Assembly (NCBI GenBank): GCA_023393635.1
Contig: JAEWKT010000005.1
Span: 22,325 to 86,324, forward strand
DNA from: Pseudomonadota bacterium
GTDB taxonomy: Bacteria > Pseudomonadota > Gammaproteobacteria > Pseudomonadales > Moraxellaceae
Reading direction: 5' to 3'
Length of the DNA stretch: 64,000 bases
Position 1 is the first letter of the stretch. Each line of letters opens with the position of its first letter. Below, in pieces: positions 51,675 to 59,335 of the stretch. A model generated the notes under the pieces. That model had not been told where the DNA came from and ran no database searches. It saw only the letters and a list, made by a program, of their open reading frames with translations. Position numbers and translations under genes: made by a program.

Positions 51675-51971
51675 TCATATATTGATATTACTTCCGTGAT
51701 TAACCCCTTGCGCAAACATGAGCCACGCTTCTTGCGAATGCATCGCATCAGGATTATCGACGATTTCTACCCAGCGTTTATTAAAATCTAGATGTGGTGG
51801 CTTGCCGTAAACAGCTTCGTATACTTCTTTAAATCGCTCAATGTCCTTGGTCTCATCACGAATACCAGCAGCACCAAAAAAGGTTTGATAAGTGTGCCAT
51901 GCTGCACCATAAGCCTCATCAGTGCCGTTATTCTTATCAAACCAATCGCAAAACTCTTCTTCAGTCAGCAT
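51675..51971 (-). CDS. Hypothetical phage protein
   Basis: The 98-residue acidic protein begins MLTEEEFCDWFDKNNGTDEAYG and includes RWVEIVDNPDAMHSQEAWLMFAQGVNHG. There is no signal, membrane helix or known motif. It lies directly downstream of the portal gene and ends before a terminator. Probably a small structural or regulatory protein; unassigned. Confidence 0.6.
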   Translation of the reverse strand: MLTEEEFCDWFDKNNGTDEAYGAAWHTYQTFFGAAGIRDETKDIERFKEVYEAVYGKPPHLDFNKRWVEIVDNPDAMHSQEAWLMFAQGVNHGSNINI

Positions 51972-51986
51972 ATCAACACCATTTAA

Positions 51987-53459
51987 CTATGCGCCCTCGC
52001 TAGAATGCTTATACCCTAGCATATCAGCAGTAAACAATGCCTGACTTAGCACTTCATTAAATTGCTCAATTGATGCACTAGGTAGCAACTCAAACAACTT
52101 GGATTGCAAATCTTCCGCGCTATTACTGGCCAGCACTAAGGCTTTAATCTGCTCAGTATCTAGCAAGCTGTAACTGGCTGGTGCCAAGTTATCAATCTCT
52201 TGTTGCTCAGGCGTGATCTTTTGCGCATCAGCTTTAAAGCTAAAGGCCTTGGCAGGCAATGCGGTAAATTGTGCTGTAGGCGCACTGGCCACACGCATTT
52301 TAAAGTGATCCGCATCAAGGCTGTATTTATCCTGGAAATACGTGTCAGTAAATTCAACGCCAATTTCATTTAATATCTTGTCGCGCTCGGCGCGCTCTTT
52401 AACTAGGCTCTTCTCGGTAGCCAAGGTAATTTCATGGCGCTCAAAACCATTTAAGTCACAAATAGCATTAACAAAATGCTGTAGCACTGGATTAACAAGA
52501 CGTATGTCACTATGCAGCTTGTCCATGCGCACTTCATTATGCACTTCGCCTAGCGCGCGTGAGCCTGAGCCATCAGTACCTGATGTTAAAGTCTGCCCTA
52601 AAATAACCTTGTTGATGCGACGAACAATAGCTTTCTCAAATGTGTCAAAACCTTGACCGCTATTACCCGATGCAGCGCCCAATGCCTCAACCGAATCATC
52701 AAGATCAATAGCTACAACCGCACTACCATGAGCATTTAGTAATCCATTCATCATCTCGGTTGCGTCGGATGACTTACCAACTAAAATTGGACTGCCAAAA
52801 CGCTCTAAAAACTTAGCCCAGAATTTCCAGCCTGCCTGCCTAAAGTACCATGGCCAATATAAGCGACTTAATATCGCATCGCCCTGTGGCTGCATATAAG
52901 TTGGATCATTGACGGTATAAAAGAACTTGTACTCAGTATCAACAATCAAGCCATCTAAGCCACCAGCACCATTGTCTGGGAAATAACGTAAGGTGCCATC
53001 GGTCTTAGGCTCAAACCACTGCATGGGTTTTTCAATGATCTGGCCATAACCGACATAACCGTCAGTGGTTTGCTCGCAAATACCTTCTTGCACCACATAG
53101 CCAAAAAATGCCGCTTTAATGTGCGTTTTAAGCAGATTATCGGCATGTTTGGCCAACTGCTTAAAGATAAACTCAGCCTGCTTGCCCTCGCTCGGATATA
53201 GGCTGTATGGCACAGCACGTAACGCACTAACACGGGTATCTACTGCCTGATAAATTTCATCATCAGACAGCAATTTATATAAATGATGGCGTTTAATTCC
53301 TGCTTTGCGTAGTGTTTCATCAAGATCAGGCGCACGGGACATCATTGTAATAAGCTGGCTTTGTGCTTGCTCAGTGTAAAGACTGCTGGCCACATTTGAC
53401 TTTTTAACAGACGTGCCTGTATCCGCCTTTTTAAACTTAAAAGCGTCAAATAATCCCAT
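51987..53459 (-). CDS. Portal protein (DUF935, Mu Gp29-like)
   Basis: The 490-residue protein shows the DUF935 portal pattern: ISADDxIYQAVDTRVSALRAVPYSL-type opening, then HIKAAFFGYVVQEGI, QWFEPKTDGTLRYFPD and PQGDAILSRLYWPWYFRQAGWKFWAKFLERFGSPILVGK. The last block (W/F-x-x-F-x-E-R-F-G-x-P) is diagnostic. The dodecameric portal forms the DNA entry channel. It follows the terminase large subunit gene by 9 bp, as in Mu-like phages. Confidence 0.87.
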   Translation of the reverse strand: MGLFDAFKFKKADTGTSVKKSNVASSLYTEQAQSQLITMMSRAPDLDETLRKAGIKRHHLYKLLSDDEIYQAVDTRVSALRAVPYSLYPSEGKQAEFIFKQLAKHADNLLKTHIKAAFFGYVVQEGICEQTTDGYVGYGQIIEKPMQWFEPKTDGTLRYFPDNGAGGLDGLIVDTEYKFFYTVNDPTYMQPQGDAILSRLYWPWYFRQAGWKFWAKFLERFGSPILVGKSSDATEMMNGLLNAHGSAVVAIDLDDSVEALGAASGNSGQGFDTFEKAIVRRINKVILGQTLTSGTDGSGSRALGEVHNEVRMDKLHSDIRLVNPVLQHFVNAICDLNGFERHEITLATEKSLVKERAERDKILNEIGVEFTDTYFQDKYSLDADHFKMRVASAPTAQFTALPAKAFSFKADAQKITPEQQEIDNLAPASYSLLDTEQIKALVLASNSAEDLQSKLFELLPSASIEQFNEVLSQALFTADMLGYKHSSEGA

Positions 53460-53468
53460 GATATTTAC

Positions 53469-54737
53469 CTAAAATTGTCTAGTGCCGCCTGTGGCTGGGG
53501 CTTGTCGTTGTCTACCTTTCATTACTTTTTCTAACGCATACCTAATGCTATCAATGTAATGATTGAACGCATCAATAATGATAGGTAGCACTTCGTCAGT
53601 ATTGCGGTCTTTTTTATACGAGTATTTCTTAAACTCGTTTAGCGTCTGTACGCATCGCGAATGAATATAAACACGCTTAAAAGATTTAATGAAAGCAATC
53701 CCATCTTCAACTGAGCCTTTACCTTTTTCGCACGGCTTGATTTTACTTAAGCCCTTGCGCCTTAAGTGGCTGATTGATTCAGGTCGCGCGTTGTCTGCAT
53801 ATATTGAATACTTTTCAATGTCAGGGATTCGCGCCGATAAAAAATCGACAGTGTCGTCAAGCTCAAGCCCTACCGAACCTGCTTCATACTCAATATACAA
53901 ACAATCATCATGAATCCATGAGCGCGTGCCTGCTGTTGGATCATTGGCAAAACCAAAGTCCAAGCCTTGATATGGCCCATCCCACAACTCAATATCTGGG
54001 ATAAAGTCTTTAACTTCGAACTTACCTGCAAATATTTGAGCTGCCGATAACTCTAAATAATCGCCCTCCCAAATCCAGCGATATATCGCGTCATCTAGGT
54101 TGGCTTTGTCACGTCTACGCTCAAGCTCTAAAACTTCTGGAAATTTAGGGTTGTCTGAGTGATTCATCTCAACACCCAACCCGATCAACTCGCCCGAAAA
54201 CTCATCAAATAATTTGTCGTGACGAAATCTGATATTAGTTGCACTATCCTTGCGCTCTGGATTCCAAGTTACCCATACTTCTGAGTTATCTTCTCGCACT
54301 GTGGGTAGTAGTTTTCGCCATGCGGTTTCCGATACTGTTTCAGCTTCATCAACCCAACATAACAAGATGCGCGCTTTAGATTTAATACTGTCTAAGTTGT
54401 GGCGCAAGCCTGCAAAACTATAACTTACGCGCCTATTTCTAGTGCGTATGTAAGTTTCGCCAATCTCATAGTATTGCTCTAAAAACGGCTCAGACTGAAT
54501 AGCCTGCTTGATTTCCTCCATTGACGAATCTGCCAATGAGTTCATGAATTCACGGCAGCCCAATAGCGTCCCACTTAGCCCTGCCTCAGCAAACATATAT
54601 CCGCGCAGGGCCGTCATTAGTGCAAATGATCTGGTTTTAGCTGACCCTCGACCACCCCATGAACAGCGATAGCGCAAATTGGGCGTAATAAACATACCAA
54701 TCAGCTTTTCTGGTATATCCACGCTAGCTTTAATCAT
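53469..54737 (-). CDS. terL: Terminase large subunit (PBSX/Terminase_3-type)
   Basis: The 422-residue ATPase-nuclease packages phage DNA. The P-loop is GGRGSAKTRS (residues 28-37) and the Walker B is ARILLCWVDEAETVS. The coupling motif WVTWNPER and the nuclease domain (YQGLDFGFANDPTA, with D as metal ligand, and YIEYEAGSVGLELDD) are intact. The length and order match the PBSX-family large terminases. It overlaps the small subunit gene by 4 bp. Confidence 0.9.
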   Translation of the reverse strand: MIKASVDIPEKLIGMFITPNLRYRCSWGGRGSAKTRSFALMTALRGYMFAEAGLSGTLLGCREFMNSLADSSMEEIKQAIQSEPFLEQYYEIGETYIRTRNRRVSYSFAGLRHNLDSIKSKARILLCWVDEAETVSETAWRKLLPTVREDNSEVWVTWNPERKDSATNIRFRHDKLFDEFSGELIGLGVEMNHSDNPKFPEVLELERRRDKANLDDAIYRWIWEGDYLELSAAQIFAGKFEVKDFIPDIELWDGPYQGLDFGFANDPTAGTRSWIHDDCLYIEYEAGSVGLELDDTVDFLSARIPDIEKYSIYADNARPESISHLRRKGLSKIKPCEKGKGSVEDGIAFIKSFKRVYIHSRCVQTLNEFKKYSYKKDRNTDEVLPIIIDAFNHYIDSIRYALEKVMKGRQRQAPATGGTRQF

Positions 54738-55303
54738 TTGAGTGCCACCAGCTCTATAATGGTTGGTAGTTTGTCACTAGCCCCACTCCCCGCCTGCTCA
54801 GTGCGTTTAGCACTAGCCAATGCGAGCCGCTTAAGCTCAAGGTCGAGTGACTGACCAATCAATGTATTGCGCTGTGTAGTGAGCGACTGAATGCGAGCTG
54901 TTAATGTATTAATGATGGCTGTGTAGTCTTTGCGCTTAAATACAGTTTGCACAATCTCGCTCTCTGTATCTTCACCCTCATACATTTCTGAGCGCACCGA
55001 TTTTGAATCAATCTCTAATGCTTCGGCTTGCTCTGCCTGTTCAGCTTCTAGTTTCAGCGCTCGCATTAATCTGATTTTGATTAACTTCAATTCGTCATCA
55101 ATGCGCGTTAAATCTAGATTTTCAGATATTTCATTTTCTTCTGGTGTAAAAAAAGCAGAGTATAACGACCCTGCTTTCTTAGTATTCTGATTGCCTTTTG
55201 GTGCGCCAGCATTACCACCATGCAACCTACATCGTTTCTTTCCGTTTAGTGGTGGCTTTTGGCAAGGTTGACCACTACGGGTTTTAGCTCCGCAAGTGGC
55301 CAT
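54734..55303 (-). CDS. Terminase small subunit-like protein
   Basis: The 189-residue protein begins MATCGAKTRSGQPCQKPPLNGKKRCRLHGGNAGAPKGNQN. A cysteine/histidine cluster (C4, C14, C25, H28) resembling a treble-clef zinc site and the HGGNAGAPKGNQN motif are found in small terminase proteins of many phages. An N-terminal DNA-binding role is expected, followed by a long coiled coil (LTRIDDELKLIKIRLMRALKLEAEQAEQAE) for oligomerisation. Confidence 0.8.
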   Translation of the reverse strand: MATCGAKTRSGQPCQKPPLNGKKRCRLHGGNAGAPKGNQNTKKAGSLYSAFFTPEENEISENLDLTRIDDELKLIKIRLMRALKLEAEQAEQAEALEIDSKSVRSEMYEGEDTESEIVQTVFKRKDYTAIINTLTARIQSLTTQRNTLIGQSLDLELKRLALASAKRTEQAGSGASDKLPTIIELVALK

Positions 55304-55339
55304 AATTCACCTCTAAAGCTGCCTTTCATGGGATTGTTT

Positions 55340-56083
55340 TCAAAAACCAAAGTCTTTAGGTTTTGCGCTGTTGGGTTCCACGGCGCTTTGACGCTTGGGT
55401 TTTCCCGTATTCTGCAAGTCTTTTTGTGCGGCCTGCACCACTACTTCCTGATCCTGCCATTGCTCTGTCCTCGTGATTGTTTTACGGATTGTTGAATATT
55501 TATCTGTTATCTCATTATGCCAATCTAAATTAAACGCATGTAACGCCTGGTTATGCTCAATGCTAAACATTTCCATATTTCCACTTGAGCGCATATTAGC
55601 GGAACCATGAATCACAAACTTTTTACCGCATTCGGTTTCAATCAAACAAATCTTGGTATGTGTGCGAGCAACCGACAATTGAAAATCTAGCTCTGGCACA
55701 TCAAGCTCTTGATATAAATATTTGACCAACCCTGCACGCTCGTGACTATAAAAATAATCAGATACGATTAAATCTAGGCTTTGCAAATAACCACCAGCAA
55801 CCAGGTTCTTTAAGCTGTCTACGTTTTCTTGGCTCATGGACAGCGTACTAATCACCATCTTTTTACATAGATAGTTTGTTTTAACTAAAAATGCCTCAAT
55901 GAAATCACCAAAAATAAATGAGCCATCAATAATGGCAAATACGCGCTCACCCTCATTCTCAAGCTGGCCAACATCATTAGCTAAACTTTGTGCATATTTA
56001 TACTTTACGGCCTTATCTGGCATGTCTTTAATTGGGCGAGGCCTGTGGATTCTATGTTTTATTTTTGGGGTAATAGCATTCAT
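55340..56083 (-). CDS. Phospholipase-D-superfamily (HKD) domain protein
   Basis: The 247-residue protein has one PLD-like catalytic site. THTKICLIET gives H142 and K144, and IHGSANMRSSGNMEMFSIE gives the G-S-N and S-G-N elements that follow in PLD nucleases. A duplicated HKD is absent, so a dimer would be needed. Phage genes of this type sit beside small terminases in several Mu-like phages and are predicted nucleases. AAGGTG stands before ATG 56083. The gene directly follows the structured leader RNA. Confidence 0.72.
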   Translation of the reverse strand: MNAITPKIKHRIHRPRPIKDMPDKAVKYKYAQSLANDVGQLENEGERVFAIIDGSFIFGDFIEAFLVKTNYLCKKMVISTLSMSQENVDSLKNLVAGGYLQSLDLIVSDYFYSHERAGLVKYLYQELDVPELDFQLSVARTHTKICLIETECGKKFVIHGSANMRSSGNMEMFSIEHNQALHAFNLDWHNEITDKYSTIRKTITRTEQWQDQEVVVQAAQKDLQNTGKPKRQSAVEPNSAKPKDFGF

Positions 56084-56161
56084 AAAGTCACCTTTAATTC
56101 ATAGCTAATTTTAACATATTATCAAGCTATTTCATAAGGTTATGCGACAAGATGCACAATT

Positions 56162-56182
56162 AAAAAGACCCACCGAAGTGGG
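56162..56182 (-). terminator. Third leader terminator
   Basis: On the minus strand CCCAC-TTCG-GTGGG is followed by TCTTTTTA. It lies between the structured leader RNA and the PLD-like gene. Confidence 0.8.
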
Positions 56183-56191
56183 CGAAACTAT

Positions 56192-56218
56192 TTAACCTAA
56201 ACCAATTGCATCGTTCAT
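56192..56218 (-). CDS. Possible 8-residue leader peptide before terminator
   Basis: An AAGGA Shine-Dalgarno precedes ATG 56218, giving the peptide MNDAIGLG and stop, ten bases before the stem of the terminator at 56162-56182. The layout resembles an attenuator leader, but the peptide has no codon bias and may be chance. Confidence 0.25.
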   Translation of the reverse strand: MNDAIGLG

Positions 56219-56233
56219 TACTAATCCTTAGAC

Positions 56234-56263
56234 AACAAAAAAGCCCACTTAAAAAGTGGGCTT
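56234..56263 (-). terminator. Terminator ending the structured leader RNA
   Basis: AAGCCCACTT and AAGTGGGCTT form a perfect 10-bp stem around a 3-nt loop, followed on the minus strand by TTTTTTGTTGTCT. Confidence 0.9.
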
Positions 56264-56562
56264 GGAATTTGGTGCCAGCAATATCTAGCCTGCTGGCAAG
56301 GCTGCTAACACTAATCGCTGTTAGCTGCGTCTACTCACTTACTCGCAAAATACCGAATTGGCACGGGATAATACTTTCAGCTTTCGCTCTTTTGGGTCGG
56401 GCGATCAACTCCCGTCTGTTAGGTTTTCCTGCATATCCAATTCACACGCGATCAACTGTGTGGGTTGTACCCTTTGACGTAGGGTCTATACGTCCAGCCA
56501 TAACTGGAATTCTGCCTATTGGCTAACGCGGATGCATAATCAACACCTCAAATCACAGGCAA

Positions 56563-56588
56563 CAAAAAAGCCGCCTCATGGGCAGCCT
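56563..56588 (-). terminator. Internal terminator of the leader RNA
   Basis: On the minus strand GGCTGCC-CATGA-GGCGGCT (one G-U) is followed by six Ts and GTTGCCT. It is nearly identical in sequence to the terminator at 51643-51670. Confidence 0.82.
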
Positions 56589-56773
56589 TAAAATAGTTTC
56601 TGTAACTGGCCTCGTAGTCTAGCCAGCGCACTCTCCAGATGTCACACCACTGTAGCAGGTGTCGCTTTGGGCACTAAGTACCCCTACGATTCGATGTAAA
56701 CGCTCGGCTGGAAAACCTGCCCTTTGATCGACTTGGAAATACCCCTGTCCACAAAACGTCCACTATAGAAATA

Positions 56774-56802
56774 CTTATACTATTCTGTCAGGACATTGTC
56801 AA
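56774..56802 (-). promoter_or_regulatory. Near-consensus sigma-70 promoter, probable phage late promoter
   Basis: On the minus strand TTGACA (56802-56797), a 17-bp spacer and TATAAG (56779-56774) nearly match the sigma-70 consensus. It begins 6 bp past the stop codon of the Q-position gene and drives the leader RNA and presumably the whole late operon. The expected start is about 56767. Confidence 0.78.
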
Positions 56803-56807
56803 GCAAT

Positions 56808-57455
56808 CTAACAATCAAACAATTGCTTTAACTTCAAGCGTATCTGATCTTCCCACAGCATCAGTTCACTTGTCGCTAAAGCTCTGTATTTTTGCCAGCC
56901 AGACTGATAAGACTGCTTGGCCATGCTAAAGCCCGCCATAATGATTTCGTTCTCTAGCGTGTAATGGTTGCGATATAGCCGCATCTTCAACGCACACTGC
57001 GCCAGACCCTTAGCCATAATGTCCAACTCGCCCACCTTTGGCCGTTTCTTGTCTGTTTTCAGCACATCATTGATAAAGGCACGCACCACATTACGCACCC
57101 GAAAGAAGTCAGCATCTTTGATCAGTACACGAGTATTTAAAATAATTGGCTTTTCGCACTCCTTGCGCTTGCGCCTGGGCGCATCGCGACCAGACTCATG
57201 CTCAAATTCATCATCAGCAACGGGGTAAATGATTTCCTGTACTCGCTCAATGTGCAGATTGCCAGCCAGCAAATAAGCATAACGGACTACATGGTCAGGC
57301 AGGCCAACCAGGCTTGCAGCCACATCCTCTTTAGTAAACTTTGGTGCTCCGCCTCGTCCTTTGCCCATTTCTGGTGGCTGATCATTGAGTAAGCACAGCA
57401 TATCAATGACATCAAACTTTTCTTGCTGAACCACACCCTTAATTGCTACGCTCAT
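56808..57455 (-). CDS. Putative late-gene regulator at the antiterminator (Q) position
   Basis: The 215-residue protein begins MSVAIKGVVQQEKFDVIDML. It has basic segments (DAPRRKRKECEK, KTDKKRPKVGE) and a helical C-terminal half (ALKMRLYRNHYTLENEIIMAGFSMAKQSYQSGWQKYRAL). I recognise no family. It is the last gene of the early operon and lies just before the strong promoter and terminator-rich leader, where Q-type antiterminators are encoded in lambdoid phages. A role in late-gene activation is therefore an inference from position only. Confidence 0.6.
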   Translation of the reverse strand: MSVAIKGVVQQEKFDVIDMLCLLNDQPPEMGKGRGGAPKFTKEDVAASLVGLPDHVVRYAYLLAGNLHIERVQEIIYPVADDEFEHESGRDAPRRKRKECEKPIILNTRVLIKDADFFRVRNVVRAFINDVLKTDKKRPKVGELDIMAKGLAQCALKMRLYRNHYTLENEIIMAGFSMAKQSYQSGWQKYRALATSELMLWEDQIRLKLKQLFDC

Positions 57456-57466
57456 GCCCTTTCCCC

Positions 57467-57556
57467 TTAATCCTTAGTTTTGTACCAGACACAAAAAACC
57501 AGAAGTACACAAAACGCGAGATAACACGCCACATACCGTATTGTTTCGCCATCCAT
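57467..57556 (-). CDS. Possible 29-residue membrane microprotein
   Basis: ATG 57556 has GAGGG upstream and reads MDGETIRYVACYLAFCVLLV, then FCVWYKTKD, one clear membrane helix. A second overlapping frame from ATG 57552 gives a different short hydrophobic peptide. The case rests on the ribosome-binding site and hydrophobicity only. Confidence 0.35.
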   Translation of the reverse strand: MDGETIRYVACYLAFCVLLVFCVWYKTKD

Positions 57557-57559
57557 CAC

Positions 57560-57922
57560 TCAGCCCTCACCCAATCCCAGATACTTGCAAATCTCACGCT
57601 TGGCCTGCTCAAACCCATAACAAACCTTTACGCAATAACCCTCACTCTCAAGCATTGCCAACATATCTTTTTGCGCCTCAGACACGCGACCTTTTGCAGC
57701 CTTTAACTCAACAAACAAGCCATGCCAGTCACCCATGGGGCGATAGCAAAACAGGTCAGGAAAGCCTGCTTTAACACCCATGCGCTTAAACTTGGCAGCC
57801 TCTAAAATATGACGACTGCCACCGTTCGGGCTATGATGTAGCCAGTCTGCAACCTTGCCATCATTAAATCTTTGTATACGTGCCCATGACAGCAATTGTT
57901 CTTGTATTACATCTTCACGCAT
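57560..57922 (-). CDS. VRR-NUC domain endonuclease
   Basis: The 120-residue protein is a stand-alone VRR-NUC nuclease of the restriction-endonuclease-like fold. Key residues are G-F-P-D-L-F (D56), VELKAAKGRVSEAQ (E72, K74 and Q84) and an early glutamate/arginine helix. Phage VRR-NUC proteins cut branched DNA and often substitute for Holliday-junction resolvases such as RusA. It overlaps the DUF3310 gene by 8 bp in the early operon. Confidence 0.88.
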   Translation of the reverse strand: MREDVIQEQLLSWARIQRFNDGKVADWLHHSPNGGSRHILEAAKFKRMGVKAGFPDLFCYRPMGDWHGLFVELKAAKGRVSEAQKDMLAMLESEGYCVKVCYGFEQAKREICKYLGLGEG

Positions 57923-59018
57923 TGGCTTGCTCCCCTTTCAAATGCTCAATCAATAAGTCAAGCGTATGGCGAGCCTTAAGCAAATCCTCGATGCCGCCCT
58001 TATCTTGATAGCGTGTGACATATTTAATGATGGTGTGCTGTGCTGCATTAAGATTATTGGCCAGTGAGTAGTGCATGGGCTGGATAGCCAGCTTGGTGTA
58101 ATGATTGCCGCCTATTTGCTGCTGTGCTGCTGATGCAGGCGCTTTAAGCTCATGATCCACCATCGGCCTCGGACTGCAATGCTTACTCTCAAACAGTTCT
58201 GGCGTTTCTTCTTCAATGCAAATTTTGTTTTTATCTACTGCTGCATCGCACCAATAATGCGGCAGCTCATCGCCAATTGAGTTGGCTGCAACTATAGAAT
58301 TAGGTAGCGGCACAGGCACTTGCCTCTCCAGTGCATCAATTCGATGGCCTGCTTCGATTTCTTCTGGGGTGGCATGGCGCCAGCCTTTAGCTTTAGACCA
58401 GTAGCTTCGCACTTGAGCTTCCATGTGGTATCTGATTTGGTCGCCATCAACTTCTAAAACTTCACGAACAGCTCTAACAAGATTAGTAGCTTCGCTCTTT
58501 GGAACAACCCGATCACCCACCTTAAACTCACACGATTCAAGCTCAGGATTACGCCCGTTAGTTTTTGTTTTTGGCACCCCAACAATTCGCCTAGTCGATC
58601 CACTAATCTGCACTCGCGAACCACACCGCAAACAATCATGCCGATTATCACCATCACGGAACCCAAGCTCAAAATGCGGACAATTTGATGGGTCAACTTG
58701 TTTGTCTTTAGTTTTCGTTAAATCCCCGACCGAAAAATCAGGCTGCGTATCACGCGCTAACAGCTCTGCGCGGATGTCTGAGAGATTTAGGAACAGACCA
58801 CTATAATCTTCACCAACGACTATGCTTTCATTCCAAGATTTAGTTTCAACACGCCAAAGCGCACAACGCCATGGCCATTGCTTCCGTTCTACTTCTGGTT
58901 CACCTAAATTGGCACGCCAATCTTTTCCATATTTTTCACTAAACTTAAATTCAGCCCCCTCTGGCGCACCATCAACAATTTGCTGCAACTGCTTAATGCT
59001 TAGGTCTTGTAGGTTCAT
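57915..59018 (-). CDS. Early phage protein with zinc ribbon and DUF3310 domain
   Basis: The 367-residue protein is a mosaic. The C-terminal 65 residues (GGNHYTKLAIQPMHYSL, NAAQHTIIKYVTRYQDKGG, DLLKARHTLDLLIEHL) are a classic DUF3310 domain, common in phage nucleotide-metabolism or regulatory proteins. In the middle a four-ligand zinc-like site is seen (C113, H115, C129, C132). The N-terminal part (KYGKDWRANLGEPEVERKQWPWR) is typical of Acinetobacter-type phage hypothetical proteins. Function unknown. Confidence 0.75.
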   Translation of the reverse strand: MNLQDLSIKQLQQIVDGAPEGAEFKFSEKYGKDWRANLGEPEVERKQWPWRCALWRVETKSWNESIVVGEDYSGLFLNLSDIRAELLARDTQPDFSVGDLTKTKDKQVDPSNCPHFELGFRDGDNRHDCLRCGSRVQISGSTRRIVGVPKTKTNGRNPELESCEFKVGDRVVPKSEATNLVRAVREVLEVDGDQIRYHMEAQVRSYWSKAKGWRHATPEEIEAGHRIDALERQVPVPLPNSIVAANSIGDELPHYWCDAAVDKNKICIEEETPELFESKHCSPRPMVDHELKAPASAAQQQIGGNHYTKLAIQPMHYSLANNLNAAQHTIIKYVTRYQDKGGIEDLLKARHTLDLLIEHLKGEQANA

Positions 59019-59023
59019 GCTGT

Positions 59024-59335
59024 TTAGTCCTTTAAACTAGGATAATTGGTTAGTTCTTCTTTGGCTTGCACAGCATTTTGATGAAATGATTGAAACGCGA
59101 GTGTAAGTACGGGAATTTCAAAGCGATCTACCTCACCATGTTTAGCCTCATATAAATCCCAAAACTCAATATTGCGGCTATCGCACAGCCAAGATTCAGG
59201 TGAGCCGCTTGTTTGCCAGTTTTGCTTCCAGCTCTCGTAGACTTTTAAGCGCTCAGCTCTAGCATCAGTTGCAGATACGGTCATTTCAGCGTGTAGCCAC
59301 TGATTAAATTCGTTTGCTTTGGTTTGTAGGCTCAT
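59024..59335 (-). CDS. Hypothetical early phage protein
   Basis: The 103-residue protein begins MSLQTKANEFNQWLHAEMTV and includes KVYESWKQNWQTSGSPESWLCDSRNIEFWDLYEA. It is soluble and Trp-rich with no known motif. It is translationally coupled to the helicase gene (4-bp overlap). Unassigned. Confidence 0.6.
   Translation of the reverse strand: MSLQTKANEFNQWLHAEMTVSATDARAERLKVYESWKQNWQTSGSPESWLCDSRNIEFWDLYEAKHGEVDRFEIPVLTLAFQSFHQNAVQAKEELTNYPSLKD

Larger units (their letters stand above)
56234..56767 (-). ncRNA. Structured phage leader RNA / candidate novel ncRNA
   Basis: Between the late promoter and the terminator at 56234 no protein gene is supported, but the minus strand carries a dense series of hairpins. 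Positions are given as arms. First part: 56718-22/56669-73, 56658-62/56644-48, 56622-26/56606-10, then the terminator at 56563-56588. Second part: 56504-08/56493-97, 56481-85/5669-73 of the same hundred block (56469-73), 56458-62/56443-47, 56411-14/56398-401, 56388-86/56381-79 (AGC-GAAA-GCT, a GNRA loop), 56325-19/56310-04, 56298-91/56280-73 and the final terminator. Two hairpins share the loop AGTTGATCG. All have 3-10 perfect pairs. I do not recognise an existing RNA family; put-type antiterminator RNA or a large ornate phage RNA are candidates. Confidence 0.6.

Noticed and set aside
56206..56526. Open reading frame on the plus strand over the leader RNA (106 codons)
   Set aside because: No ribosome-binding site, improbable composition (stretches of Leu/Ser/Ile followed by proline-rich segments), and the opposite strand has the promoter, hairpins and U-tracts. 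It is most likely a shadow of a structured RNA.
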